Shown: in pieces, positions 25,388-34,025 of the stretch
Numbering within the stretch: position 1 is the first letter of the stretch
Layout: every line of letters begins with the position of its first letter
NCBI GenBank assembly: GCA_963740605.1
Contig: CAVUFC010000010.1
Location: 510,894-574,893 of the forward strand
Origin: DASSUW01 sp963740605
GTDB taxonomy: Bacteria > Actinomycetota > Thermoleophilia > Solirubrobacterales > Solirubrobacteraceae
Direction: 5' to 3'
DNA length: 64,000 bases
Notes under the pieces: generated by a model
The model's input: only the letters and a program-made list of their open reading frames with translations
Database searches by the model: none
Told to the model about the DNA's origin: nothing
Made by a program: the position numbers and the translations under genes

Positions 25388-26378
25388 CTCCCCGCACGTG
25401 CTCGTCATGCGCCCGATCATCCGGGCGCTCGAGCGCGAGGGAGCCGAGGTGCTCGTGACGGCGCGCGACTTCGCCCAGACCCTCGACCTCTGCCGTCGCC
25501 ACGGGCTCGGCTGCGAGGCGATCGGCCACCATCGCGGCGGGCGACTGGCCGCCAAGGGCGTCGGCCTGCTGTCTCGCTCGACCGCGCTCGTGCGCTGGGC
25601 GCGCGGCCGCAAGATCGATGTCGCGCTCGGCCACGGCTCCAACGACGTGACCGTCGCGGCCGCGCTGCTGCGGATCCCGAGCGCGACGGCGTTCGACTAC
25701 GAGTGGGCGAAGGTGCAGCACACCGTCAACTGCCGGCTGGCGAAGGCGATTGTGGTCCCGGACGTGATCCCGCCCGAGCGGCTCGCTCCCTACGGCGCCA
25801 CGCCCGCCAAGCTGCGGCCGTACGCGGGCCTCAAGGAGGAGTACTACCTGGCGGACTTCGAGCCCGACGTAGCGGTGCTCGGCGAGCTGGGGCTCGACCC
25901 CGCCCGGCCGATCGCCGTCGTCCGCACGCCGCCGGCAGTCTCGCTCTACCACCGCTTCGAGAATCCGCTGTTCGGCGCGGTCCTCGACCGCCTGCGCGGC
26001 GAGCAGACCGTCGTTCTCCCGCGCACGCCCGAGCAGCGCGCCGAGCTCGACGGCTTCATCGTTCCCGAGCGCGCGATCGACGCGCAGTCGCTGATCGCCT
26101 TCGCCGACGTCGTGATCTCCGCGGGCGGCACGATGAACCGCGAGGCGGTGGCGCTCGGCACGCCGGTGTGGACCACGTTCGAAGGTCGCATGGGCGCGGT
26201 CGACGAAGCGCTGATCGCCGACGGCCGGCTGCGCCGGCTGACCCGCGCGGAGGACGTTGCACTGGAAAAGCGAGCGGCATCGAGCGCGGAGCGAACGCGT
26301 CGCGACCCCGCCGTGCTGGCCGATCTGCTGCTGTCACCGATCGGTGGTCTAAGTGCCGTAAGCCGCTTGCGGCCCTAG
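25362..26378 (+). CDS. DUF354 GT-B-like protein
   Basis: 338 aa. Matches the DUF354 family (opening VWVDLTNSPHVLVMRPIIRAL; central LGHGSNDVTVAAALL and TAFDYEWAK; C-terminal VISAGGTMNREAVALGTPVW). The fold is GT-B like UDP-GlcNAc 2-epimerase and MurG, and the family is linked to surface polysaccharide genes, but no activity is established to my knowledge. Starts inside the preceding aminotransferase gene, so it is coupled to it. Confidence 0.87.
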   Translation: MRVWVDLTNSPHVLVMRPIIRALEREGAEVLVTARDFAQTLDLCRRHGLGCEAIGHHRGGRLAAKGVGLLSRSTALVRWARGRKIDVALGHGSNDVTVAAALLRIPSATAFDYEWAKVQHTVNCRLAKAIVVPDVIPPERLAPYGATPAKLRPYAGLKEEYYLADFEPDVAVLGELGLDPARPIAVVRTPPAVSLYHRFENPLFGAVLDRLRGEQTVVLPRTPEQRAELDGFIVPERAIDAQSLIAFADVVISAGGTMNREAVALGTPVWTTFEGRMGAVDEALIADGRLRRLTRAEDVALEKRAASSAERTRRDPAVLADLLLSPIGGLSAVSRLRP

Positions 26379-26381
26379 AAT
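26376..26381 (+). promoter_or_regulatory. -10 box of the CapD-like gene
   Basis: TAGAAT overlapping the stop codon of the DUF354 gene, 7 bases before the ATG at 26389; no Shine-Dalgarno. Suggests an internal leaderless promoter in the polysaccharide cluster. Confidence 0.5.
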
Positions 26382-26388
26382 CTCCGCG

Positions 26389-28365
26389 ATGCGCCGCCGG
26401 ATCCGTTCCGCGGCCTTTCCCGTCCACCGCCACGCCTTGCCCCAAGTCGCGCTGGACGCGGGTCTGGTCGCGCTGTCCTATTTCCTCGCCTATCGACTGC
26501 GCTTCGACGGCGGCGTACCCCCGCGCTACGAGGATCTGTTCGACCGCACGATCGCGTTCGCGATCTGCAGCAGCATCCTGATCTTCACCGTCTTCGGGAT
26601 GTACCGGCACTGGATGCGGTATTCGTCGCAGCGCGAGTACCTCCAGATCGCCCAGGCGGTGGCGGCGTCGGTGATCGCGCTCGTCGGCTACGTCGCGGTG
26701 ATGCAGCCGAAGGAGCTGCTCACGCGCGAGGGATTCGTCGGCGTGTCGGTCCCGACCGGCGTGCTCGTGCTGTACGGCCTGCTGATGCTCGTGCTGCTCG
26801 GCGCCGTGCGCTACGTCGCGCACCTCGTCTACGAGCGACCGCTGCGCGGCTACCGGGCGCAACGCGGCGCCCGCTCGGTGCTGATCGTCGGCGCCGGCGA
26901 CGGCGGCCGGCTGCTGCTGCGCGAGATCCTGCGCAACCCCGACCTCGGCTACCGGCCCGTCGGCTTCATCGACGACGACGACCGCAAGCGCAACGCGCGC
27001 ATCGACCGTGGGCTCGAGGTGCTCGGCACCACCCAGGAGCTTCCGCACGTGCTCGAAGACGTCGAGCCCGACGAGGTCCTGATCGCGATCCCTTCGGCGC
27101 CGGGCACGCTGCGCGCGCGCGTCGTCAGCGCGTGTCGCGAGCGGGGGGTCCCGGTCCGCACGATGCCGACCGTCTTCGAGCTGCTGCAGAACGGTTCGCA
27201 GCTCGTGCGCCAGGTGCGCGACGTGCGCGTGGAGGACATCCTCGGCCGCGAGCCGGTGCGAATGGAGACGGAGGCGACCGGGGGCTATCTCACCGGCCGG
27301 TGCGTCCTGGTCACCGGCGCGGGTGGTTCGATCGGCGCCGAGCTGTGCCGCCAGATCTCGCGCGTCGGGCCGGCGCAGCTCGTCCTCATCGACCACGCCG
27401 AGGACAACCTGTTCGAGATCGAGCGCGAGCTGGTGGAGGACCGGCACGCGCTGAACACCTGTGCGGTGCTCGCCGACTGCAAGGAAGAGGAGCGGATGCG
27501 CGAGGTGTTCGCGCAGTACCGCCCGACCGTCGTCTTCCACGCCGCCGCCTACAAGCACGTCGGCCTGATGGAGGCCAACCCCGTCGAGGCCGTGCGCAAC
27601 AACGCGCTCGCGACGCGGGTCATGGCGCGCGTGGCCGGCGACATCGGGACCAAGGTGTTCGTGCTCGTGTCGACCGACAAGGCCGTCTCGCCCGCGACCG
27701 TGATGGGCGCGTCGAAGGCGCTCGCCGAGTGGGCGATCGAGGCCGCCGACTGCCGCTATCCCGACACGTCGTTCAGCGCCGTCCGGTTCGGCAACGTCCT
27801 CGGCTCCTCCGGCTCGGTCGTGCCGATCTTCCGCCGCCAGATCGCCGCCGGCGGCCCGGTCACGGTGACCGACTCTCAGATGACGCGATTCTTCATGACG
27901 ATCCCCGAGGCGGTGCAGCTGGTGATCCGCTCGGGTTCGCTCGCACGCGGCGGCGAGACGTTCGTGCTCGACATGGGCGACCCGGTGTCGATCCTCGACC
28001 TGGCGAAGGACATGATCCGCTTCGCGCAGCTCGAGCCCGGCAAGGACATCGCGATCGAGATCATCGGCCGGCGGCCGGGCGAGAAGCTCCACGAGGAGCT
28101 GTTCAATACGTACGAGCGCCCAGAGCCGACGCCGGCGGGCAAGATCCTGCGCGCCGAGCGGCCGGCGATCGACCCCGCGTGGGTCGAGGAGACGTTCAGC
28201 CAGATCGGCCTGCTGGTGCTCGAGGGCGATGCCGCCACGCTGGCGGCGACGGTCGCCGAACTGGCAGCGGTGCGCGCTCCGGCGGAGGTCCCGGAGCCGG
28301 CCGAGACGGTCCCCGGCGAGAGCGAGATCGGGTCGGATAGCGCCGCCGACCGGATCGCCTCCTAG
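26389..28365 (+). CDS. Membrane-bound nucleotide-sugar 4,6-dehydratase (CapD/PglF/WbpM type)
   Basis: 658 aa. About four N-terminal membrane helices (residues 20-145), a first Rossmann domain (VLIVGAGDGGRLLL near 163), then the catalytic SDR domain (VLVTGAGGSIGAEL near 305). The active site is Ser-Met-Lys: STDKAV at 428-433 and MGASK at 439-443, with Met replacing the usual Tyr, as in WbpM and PglF. Makes UDP-4-keto-6-deoxy-GlcNAc for bacillosamine/QuiNAc-type sugars. Complements the soluble PseB, so the cell has both 4,6-dehydratase classes. Likely supplies the sugar phosphotransferase at 35156. Confidence 0.92.
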   Translation: MRRRIRSAAFPVHRHALPQVALDAGLVALSYFLAYRLRFDGGVPPRYEDLFDRTIAFAICSSILIFTVFGMYRHWMRYSSQREYLQIAQAVAASVIALVGYVAVMQPKELLTREGFVGVSVPTGVLVLYGLLMLVLLGAVRYVAHLVYERPLRGYRAQRGARSVLIVGAGDGGRLLLREILRNPDLGYRPVGFIDDDDRKRNARIDRGLEVLGTTQELPHVLEDVEPDEVLIAIPSAPGTLRARVVSACRERGVPVRTMPTVFELLQNGSQLVRQVRDVRVEDILGREPVRMETEATGGYLTGRCVLVTGAGGSIGAELCRQISRVGPAQLVLIDHAEDNLFEIERELVEDRHALNTCAVLADCKEEERMREVFAQYRPTVVFHAAAYKHVGLMEANPVEAVRNNALATRVMARVAGDIGTKVFVLVSTDKAVSPATVMGASKALAEWAIEAADCRYPDTSFSAVRFGNVLGSSGSVVPIFRRQIAAGGPVTVTDSQMTRFFMTIPEAVQLVIRSGSLARGGETFVLDMGDPVSILDLAKDMIRFAQLEPGKDIAIEIIGRRPGEKLHEELFNTYERPEPTPAGKILRAERPAIDPAWVEETFSQIGLLVLEGDAATLAATVAELAAVRAPAEVPEPAETVPGESEIGSDSAADRIAS

Positions 28366-28383
28366 AATCACCCGCTCGGCTCA

Positions 28384-29670
28384 ATGGCCCCTCTATTTGC
28401 GTTCTCGCTCCAGCATGAGGTCGAGAAGTACGGCGCCTACGTCGGGCTCGCCGCTTTTCTCGGCCTCGCGGTTCTGACCGTCCTCTACTTCGCGCAGGCG
28501 CGCGAGCTCAAACGCCTGCGCGACTGGGCCGGCCGCGCGCCCGAGCGCGCACAGGAGATCGAGGCGCGCGTCGTCGCGACCGCCGACGAGCTGCGGCGAA
28601 CGCCGGAACCCGCGGCCGCGGCGTCCGGAACGGTCGGCCCGGCCCTACCTGTGGCGAAGCCCGTGCCGAGCGGTAACGGCCGCGGCACCGGCACGCCCGC
28701 GCCGATCCCGATCGGCCCGCGCCCGGCCGTCGCCGTGGCGGCCGCTGCCGCCCGCGCTGCCGAGGCCGGCGCGGTGGCGACCGAGGACGCGCCCGAGAGC
28801 ACCGAGGTCGACGCTCCTGTGCCCGCCGAGGTCCCCGTGGGCGAAGCCACGCAGGTACATCCCGCACCGGCGGAGGCCGACGAGGCTGACGACACCGGCG
28901 ATGAGGCGGTCGCGGAGGTGTCTACGGAGCCCGACGGCACGTCTCCCGACACCGGCGAGGAGGAGGCCGCCGCGCCGTCGGGCAACGGCACCGGCTCCAA
29001 TCCGCCGGTGATCCCGCGCGCGACCCCGCGCCCGCAGCCGGCCGCGCCGCTCCGCGCGCCCACCGCCTCTCGCACCGCCAACGTCCCACCGCGTCGCCCG
29101 GCCACCCCCGCGCCGCGGGGCAGCGACCAAGGTTCCTCGCGCGCGACACGCTTCACGCTCATCGCGCTCGGGGGCATCGTCGTCGTCGCCCTGCTCGCGT
29201 TCGGCGCCACCAAGCTGTTCGGTGGCGGCGACGACACGCCGACGCAGGCGCCCAACGTCGCGCAGTCGCCGACCGGGACGTCCGACTCCGGGAACAGCGG
29301 CGGCGGCAGCAGCGGCAGCGCCGACGTCTCCAGTCAGCGGCCCGACACCGTCGTCACCGTGCTCAACGGCACGCCGAGCGACGGGCTGGCGGGCACGACC
29401 CGCGACAAGCTGGTCAAGGCGGGCTACTCGGACGCGAGCGGCTTGGTGCGGACGGGCAACAACACCGACCAGCAGCGCCAGGACTCGATCGTCTACTACG
29501 CGCCCGGCCAGCGGCGCATGGCGCGCGACGTCGCGCGGGTGCTCGGGATCACCACCACGCCCGAGGCGATCGACGCGGACACGCTCGCCCTGGCCAACAA
29601 CACAGGTGAGGGCGCGGCCGGCCACGAGACCGATGTCGTGGTCATCGTCGCCCTCGACCAGGCGCCATAG
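28384..29670 (+). CDS. LytR C-terminal-domain membrane protein
   Basis: 428 aa. One membrane helix near residues 18-36, a charged helix, a long low-complexity Ala/Pro/Glu/Thr linker (about 65-255), a second hydrophobic segment (LIALGGIVVVALLAFGATKL, near 258-278), then a LytR_C domain (VVTVLNGTPSDGLAG to the end). LytR_C domains are found on LytR-CpsA-Psr wall-polymer ligases and alone; here the catalytic LCP domain is absent. Probably spans the wall and organises surface glycan attachment. A TAGAAT box overlaps the stop of the preceding gene (28363-28368). Confidence 0.82.
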   Translation: MAPLFAFSLQHEVEKYGAYVGLAAFLGLAVLTVLYFAQARELKRLRDWAGRAPERAQEIEARVVATADELRRTPEPAAAASGTVGPALPVAKPVPSGNGRGTGTPAPIPIGPRPAVAVAAAAARAAEAGAVATEDAPESTEVDAPVPAEVPVGEATQVHPAPAEADEADDTGDEAVAEVSTEPDGTSPDTGEEEAAAPSGNGTGSNPPVIPRATPRPQPAAPLRAPTASRTANVPPRRPATPAPRGSDQGSSRATRFTLIALGGIVVVALLAFGATKLFGGGDDTPTQAPNVAQSPTGTSDSGNSGGGSSGSADVSSQRPDTVVTVLNGTPSDGLAGTTRDKLVKAGYSDASGLVRTGNNTDQQRQDSIVYYAPGQRRMARDVARVLGITTTPEAIDADTLALANNTGEGAAGHETDVVVIVALDQAP

Positions 29671-31542
29671 TTGACGCGGCTCGCCCGCGCCGTCTTCATC
29701 CTGCTCGTCGGCGCAACGGTGGCGGCCTTCTTCACCGCGCAGCGCCTCAAGGGCGAGCCCGCCGTCGCGCAGGTACGCGGCCTGACGCACGTGTTCTCGC
29801 CCAACGGCGACCACTTCAAGGACATCAACCGCTTCACCGTCGAGCTGCGGGAGCGCAGCGATGTGTCGGTCGATGTCGTCGACGCCGGCGGCGATGCGGT
29901 CCGGCGGCTCGTCGACAACGCCATGGTCGGCCCGCAGAAGCCGCTGCAGCTGCGCTGGGACGGCCGCACCGCTGCCGGCAAGCGCGTGGCCGACGGGCGC
30001 TACCGCGTGCGGGTGACGCTGCGCCGTGAGGGGCGGTCGGTGACGGTGCCGCGCACGACACTGGTGGACACGCAGCCGCCGCGGCCGCGGGTCAGGAGCA
30101 TCCAACCCGGCTCGATCGTCGCCGTCGGCACGACGCCGATCCGCATCGAGGTCGGGTCGGTGTCGCGTCGGCTCTCCAAGCGCGCCAGGGTCTATCGCGT
30201 CGACGACGGCGCGCCGCGGGTGGTCGCGGACCTGCCGCTCGTCACCGACACGCGCGAGCTCGAATGGGACGGCCGCGTCGGCGGCAAGCCCGCACCGGTC
30301 GGCGAGTACCTCGTGCAGGTCATCGCGCGCGACCGCGCCGGCAATGAGGCGACGGTGCCGGCGAAGGTGCCGCCCGACCGCGGCGAGACGCGCGGCGTCC
30401 CGGGCCTGACGATCCGTGCGATCGCCGCCGAGCCGCCCGTCCACCCGATCACGGCGGGCTCGAAGGTCACGATCAACGTCGATGCGCGAGGCCACGCCTA
30501 CCACTGGAGCCTGCGCCGTCTCGGTACCGTCCGCCCGGTCGCACGCGGCAAGGTGAAGGCGAAACAGCCGCTACGGCTGACCGCGCCCGCCGGCAACTCG
30601 GGCGTCTACATCCTCAACCTCGCCGCCGGCACGCACACGACGCGGATCCCGATTCTCGTGCAGTCGCGCGAGCGCGCGCGCATGCTCGTCGTCCTGCCGA
30701 CGATGACGTGGACCGGTACGCAGCCGGTCGACGAGGACCACGACGGCGTGCTCAACACGTTCACCACCGGCGCGCCGATCAGCTGGCCGCGCGTGCAGCC
30801 CCACGATCTCCCCGCCGACCTGCTCACGAACGTCGCACCGGTCCTCCGGTTGCTCGACCGCGCCCGCGTCAAGTACGACCTCACGAGCGACCTCGACCTC
30901 GCGCTGTCGCGCTCGCCGCGCGCGTCCGACCGCCCGGGCGTGCTGCTGCTCGGCGCCGAGCGCTGGATCTCGCGCGGCTACGCGCGCCGCCTGCGCCAGT
31001 ACGTGCTCGACGGCGGCCGGCTCGCGACGATCGGGGTCGACAGCCTGCGCCGCGGCGTCACGCTGCGCGCCAACACGAGCGCGAGCGCTGGCCGGCTTCT
31101 GCGTCCGACGCAGCCGTCGGACACCGATCCGTTCGGCGTCCGCTACCGGCCGCTGCGCCACACCGACTCGCCGGCCGAGCTGACGCTGATCGGCGGTGAC
31201 GCGTCGTACGGGCTGCTGGAGGGCACCGACGGCACGCTCAGCGGCTTCAGCGACCTCGAGGAGACCGAGCCGCCGGAGAACGGCCACGGGAGCCTGCTCG
31301 CCGCCCTCGGCATCGGGACCGCAGCGTCGGCCGATCAGGGCGACGTTCCCGAGCAGCTCCCCGACGAGCAGCGGCCCGCGCTGGCGGCGACCGAGATCGG
31401 CAAGGGCGTGATGATCCGCGTCGGCCTACCGCAGTGGAGCCGGCGGTTGAGCGACCGCGAGGTCGCGCAGATCACGCTCAACATCGCGGACATCCTGCGC
31501 CGCGTGCCGACGCAGATTCATACGGTGCCGACCGGTCCCTAG
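29671..31542 (+). CDS. Secreted FlgD-Ig/DUF6605-like protein
   Basis: 623 aa. TTG start directly after the upstream stop. N-terminal membrane anchor (residues 7-22), then two FlgD-type Ig-like repeats (VFSPNGDHFKDINRF with LRWDGRTAAGKRVADGRY, and ELEWDGRVGGKPAPVGEY), a third beta domain, and a C-terminal region from about 340 (RMLVVLPTMTWTGTQPVDEDHDG) like DUF6605/N,N-dimethylformamidase large-subunit proteins with a GATase-like fold. Extracytoplasmic; function unknown. Its consistent neighbour is the LytR_C protein, suggesting a joint role in surface-polymer assembly. Confidence 0.75.
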   Translation: MTRLARAVFILLVGATVAAFFTAQRLKGEPAVAQVRGLTHVFSPNGDHFKDINRFTVELRERSDVSVDVVDAGGDAVRRLVDNAMVGPQKPLQLRWDGRTAAGKRVADGRYRVRVTLRREGRSVTVPRTTLVDTQPPRPRVRSIQPGSIVAVGTTPIRIEVGSVSRRLSKRARVYRVDDGAPRVVADLPLVTDTRELEWDGRVGGKPAPVGEYLVQVIARDRAGNEATVPAKVPPDRGETRGVPGLTIRAIAAEPPVHPITAGSKVTINVDARGHAYHWSLRRLGTVRPVARGKVKAKQPLRLTAPAGNSGVYILNLAAGTHTTRIPILVQSRERARMLVVLPTMTWTGTQPVDEDHDGVLNTFTTGAPISWPRVQPHDLPADLLTNVAPVLRLLDRARVKYDLTSDLDLALSRSPRASDRPGVLLLGAERWISRGYARRLRQYVLDGGRLATIGVDSLRRGVTLRANTSASAGRLLRPTQPSDTDPFGVRYRPLRHTDSPAELTLIGGDASYGLLEGTDGTLSGFSDLEETEPPENGHGSLLAALGIGTAASADQGDVPEQLPDEQRPALAATEIGKGVMIRVGLPQWSRRLSDREVAQITLNIADILRRVPTQIHTVPTGP

Positions 31543-32135
31543 CGAATGTCGGCCCGGTCGGACCCGAGCCGGCCGCTCTCGACGCCGAGCGCTTCCAGGC
31601 GCTCCCACAACGGCAGGTTCTGCGTGCGCGCCGGCGCGTTGGTGTACTCGAGGTGCATCGTCGCGCGCTCGATCGCGCGGTCGTGCAGCGCCCGCTCGCG
31701 GTCGCCGGCGGGCGGCGTGTACGGCCCGTACCAGAGCTCGGCGTCGAAGTGGATGTCCCGCAGCGCGCGGGCGAGCGGGTACTGGTCGGGATGGAAGACG
31801 ATCAGCGCGGCCGGGAAGCCCGGCAGCCGCAGCCGCTTCGCCTGCAGGCCGGACATCGCGTCGGCGACGGTCTCGCTCATACGTGCCAGGCCACCGTACG
31901 TGAGCCGCGGCGGGTCGACGGCGACGACGCCGGGCGCCGTCAGCAGATCGTCGGCTCGCTCGCGCTGCTCGAACTGCTCGAGCTCGACCGGCAGCAGCAG
32001 CACGCCGAGCGGAATCTCCTCGCGGAAGCGGGCGGCTTCGTCCTCGGCCATGCGGCCCCAGCTGAAGATGCCGCCGCGCTGGCGCGGCAGGTGCCGCCCC
32101 GTCCGCCAGCCGTAGCCTCCACCCGGATCGGTCAT
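31539..32135 (-). CDS. Hypothetical protein
   Basis: 198 aa. I do not recognise the family. The protein is soluble and rich in Arg and Leu, with features such as RGGIFSWGRMAEDEAARFREEIP, GLLARMSETVADAMS-like helices and LPGFPAALIVFHPDQYPLARAL. There is no signal or membrane segment and no clear catalytic motif. Its start overlaps the end of LtrA by 4 bases (same strand), and its end overlaps the FlgD-like gene tail to tail by 4 bases. Coding bias looks normal for the window. Confidence 0.65.
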   Translation of the reverse strand: MTDPGGGYGWRTGRHLPRQRGGIFSWGRMAEDEAARFREEIPLGVLLLPVELEQFEQRERADDLLTAPGVVAVDPPRLTYGGLARMSETVADAMSGLQAKRLRLPGFPAALIVFHPDQYPLARALRDIHFDAELWYGPYTPPAGDRERALHDRAIERATMHLEYTNAPARTQNLPLWERLEALGVESGRLGSDRADIR

Positions 32136-33274
32136 GCCGCCACCCGTACCCGGGCGCGGGCCTCGCGGAAGCGGATCGCCTCATAGGCGATCAGCGCGGC
32201 CGAGATCGCGGTGACCGCCGCGAGCGCGGGAATCGCGTTCACGTTGGCGGCGAGCGGGATGCACGCGAGCAGCAGCAACGCCGCCCACAGCCGCTGGACG
32301 CCGACGTCGCCGGTGGTGCGGAGCTTGAACGCGACGTGGGCGAGCAGGTACAGCGCCACACCGCCGCACAGTGCGGCCGCCGCCTCTGGGGCGAGCGTCT
32401 CGCCGACGTGCCCGACGACCTGCTCGACCCCGAGGGCGAACAGCTCGATCCCGGCGATCATCGGCAGGTGCAGGTACGCGAAGGCGTCGCGCGCGAGGGT
32501 GTTGCGCACCACGCCGGTCAGCTCGGCGAGCCGGTGCGCGGCGAGCATCGCCACGACGTCGAAGTAGGCCCACCACAGCGCCGCCGACGTCAGCAGCGAC
32601 AGCACGGCGGCGACGCCGATCGCGGCATCGAGCTCCTCGTCGCCCGCGCCGACGCCGATCGCGACGATCGACTCACCGAGCGCGATGATGATGATCAGCT
32701 GGAAGCGCTCGGCGAAGTGGGCCGGGTGGACGCGGTAGCCGGCGACGCCGCGCACGAACGGGCCGCCGTAGTCGAGCAGCAGCGCCAGCACCCACAGCGC
32801 CGCCTGCGGGACGCCGTCGGTGAACGACGCGGCCACCAGCAGCAGGGGGCCGGTGATCGCCGTCGGGAGCAGCTTGCCGACGGCGACGTGCACTTCCGGG
32901 TCCTCGAGGCTGGAGACCCAGTACAGCGCGAGGTGGGCCATCCGCATCGCCAGGTAGGCAAGCGCGAACAGCAGCGCGTGGGCGTCGAACGCCTCGGGCA
33001 CCGCAAGGGCGACGAGGACCATCGCGCCCATCGCGACGAACACGACCACGCGGGCGCGCCCGTCCTCGCCCGAGACGTGGTTGGTGAGCCAGGCGTATGC
33101 GGCCCAGCCCCACCACAGCGCCGCCAGCACGAGCAGGCCCTGGCCGATGCTCGCCCACGACAGATCGTGCGCCATCAGCGCGGTCACCCGCGTGATCGCG
33201 AACACGAACACGAGGTCGAAGAACAGCTCGAGCGGGGTGACGCGCTGCTCGTACGTCTCGACGGGTGCCGCCAT
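32132..33274 (-). CDS. LtrA-family membrane protein (low temperature requirement A)
   Basis: 380 aa with about ten to twelve hydrophobic segments. The family signature is at the start: TPLELFFDLVFVFAITR at residues 13-29. Further on are HFAERFQLIIIIALGESIVAIG and a C-terminal ALIAYEAIRFREARAR end. LtrA was found through cold growth in Listeria; its molecular activity is unknown. Common in actinobacteria as a single gene. Ten bases downstream of the GT2 gene on the same strand. Confidence 0.92.
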   Translation of the reverse strand: MAAPVETYEQRVTPLELFFDLVFVFAITRVTALMAHDLSWASIGQGLLVLAALWWGWAAYAWLTNHVSGEDGRARVVVFVAMGAMVLVALAVPEAFDAHALLFALAYLAMRMAHLALYWVSSLEDPEVHVAVGKLLPTAITGPLLLVAASFTDGVPQAALWVLALLLDYGGPFVRGVAGYRVHPAHFAERFQLIIIIALGESIVAIGVGAGDEELDAAIGVAAVLSLLTSAALWWAYFDVVAMLAAHRLAELTGVVRNTLARDAFAYLHLPMIAGIELFALGVEQVVGHVGETLAPEAAAALCGGVALYLLAHVAFKLRTTGDVGVQRLWAALLLLACIPLAANVNAIPALAAVTAISAALIAYEAIRFREARARVRVAA

Positions 33275-33284
33275 GGAACCGACG

Positions 33285-33935
33285 TTACTGCTCGTCGTGG
33301 TGCACGGCCCTGGCCTCGGGCACGTACAGCACTCTCCATCCCTTGTCGTGCAAACGGCGGCAGAACTCCATCTCGCCGGCGTCGAGCCAGTCGACGGCCT
33401 CGGCGGCGTCGCGGCGGACGAGCAGCGCCGCGGCCGGCGCCCAGTCGACGCTGCGCACCCGCGGCCCGTGGCTCTGGACGAGCCGCCGCTTGAGGCCCAC
33501 GAGCGAGAGCAGCGCCGTGGCAGGGCTGGGGAAGCGCCATGCGGACGGCTGCTGAGTGCCGTCGGCGTTTACGAGGGTGGCGCCGGCCGCGCCGGCGTCG
33601 GCGGCCTCTGCGAGCGCGCCGTGCAGCGCCACCGTGGCGCCCGGCTCGAGCTCGGAGTCCTCGTTGAGCAGCAGGCAGAAGCGGCCGCGGGCGCGGCGCA
33701 GCAGGGCCGACGCGGCCTCCCCGCGGTCGTAGCGGCGGTCGACGGCCAGGACGTCGGTCGTGACCGGGTGCGAGCGCGCGGCGTCGGCCGAGCCATCCCA
33801 TGACGCGTTGTCGAGCACGAGCGTCTCGGTCTCGAAATCCACGGTCGCGCGCTCGCGGGCGATGGCGTCCAGGCAGTAGTTCAGGAGCTGGCGCTGATCC
33901 GTGTTGACGACGCAGTAGCTGAGCTCGACGTCCAT
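33285..33935 (-). CDS. Short GT2-family glycosyltransferase
   Basis: 216 aa. GT-A core only: LSYCVVNTDQRQLLNYCLDAI, LVLDNASWDGS at about 40-50, LLLNEDSELEPG as the DXD-like site near 90, and LDAGEMEFCRRLHDKGW as the acceptor-side acid motif. Shorter than the usual 280-320 aa because the C-terminal helical part is missing, but it starts and ends cleanly. Rhamnosyltransferase-like. Divergent from the GT2 gene at 34026 with a 90-base spacer. Confidence 0.85.
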   Translation of the reverse strand: MDVELSYCVVNTDQRQLLNYCLDAIARERATVDFETETLVLDNASWDGSADAARSHPVTTDVLAVDRRYDRGEAASALLRRARGRFCLLLNEDSELEPGATVALHGALAEAADAGAAGATLVNADGTQQPSAWRFPSPATALLSLVGLKRRLVQSHGPRVRSVDWAPAAALLVRRDAAEAVDWLDAGEMEFCRRLHDKGWRVLYVPEARAVHHDEQ

Positions 33936-34025
33936 GCCAGGTCGGATACTGCCATCCCGCCGTCACGGGTGTGCTCGCCGGACACTCGTTCGTTGCTTTT
34001 CCCGCTTCTGCCAGGATGCCCCGCC

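Noticed and set aside
26056..28371. 771-codon minus-strand open frame
   Set aside because: Covers the clearly recognisable CapD-like gene in antisense; composition is His/Arg/Asp-rich with no domain.
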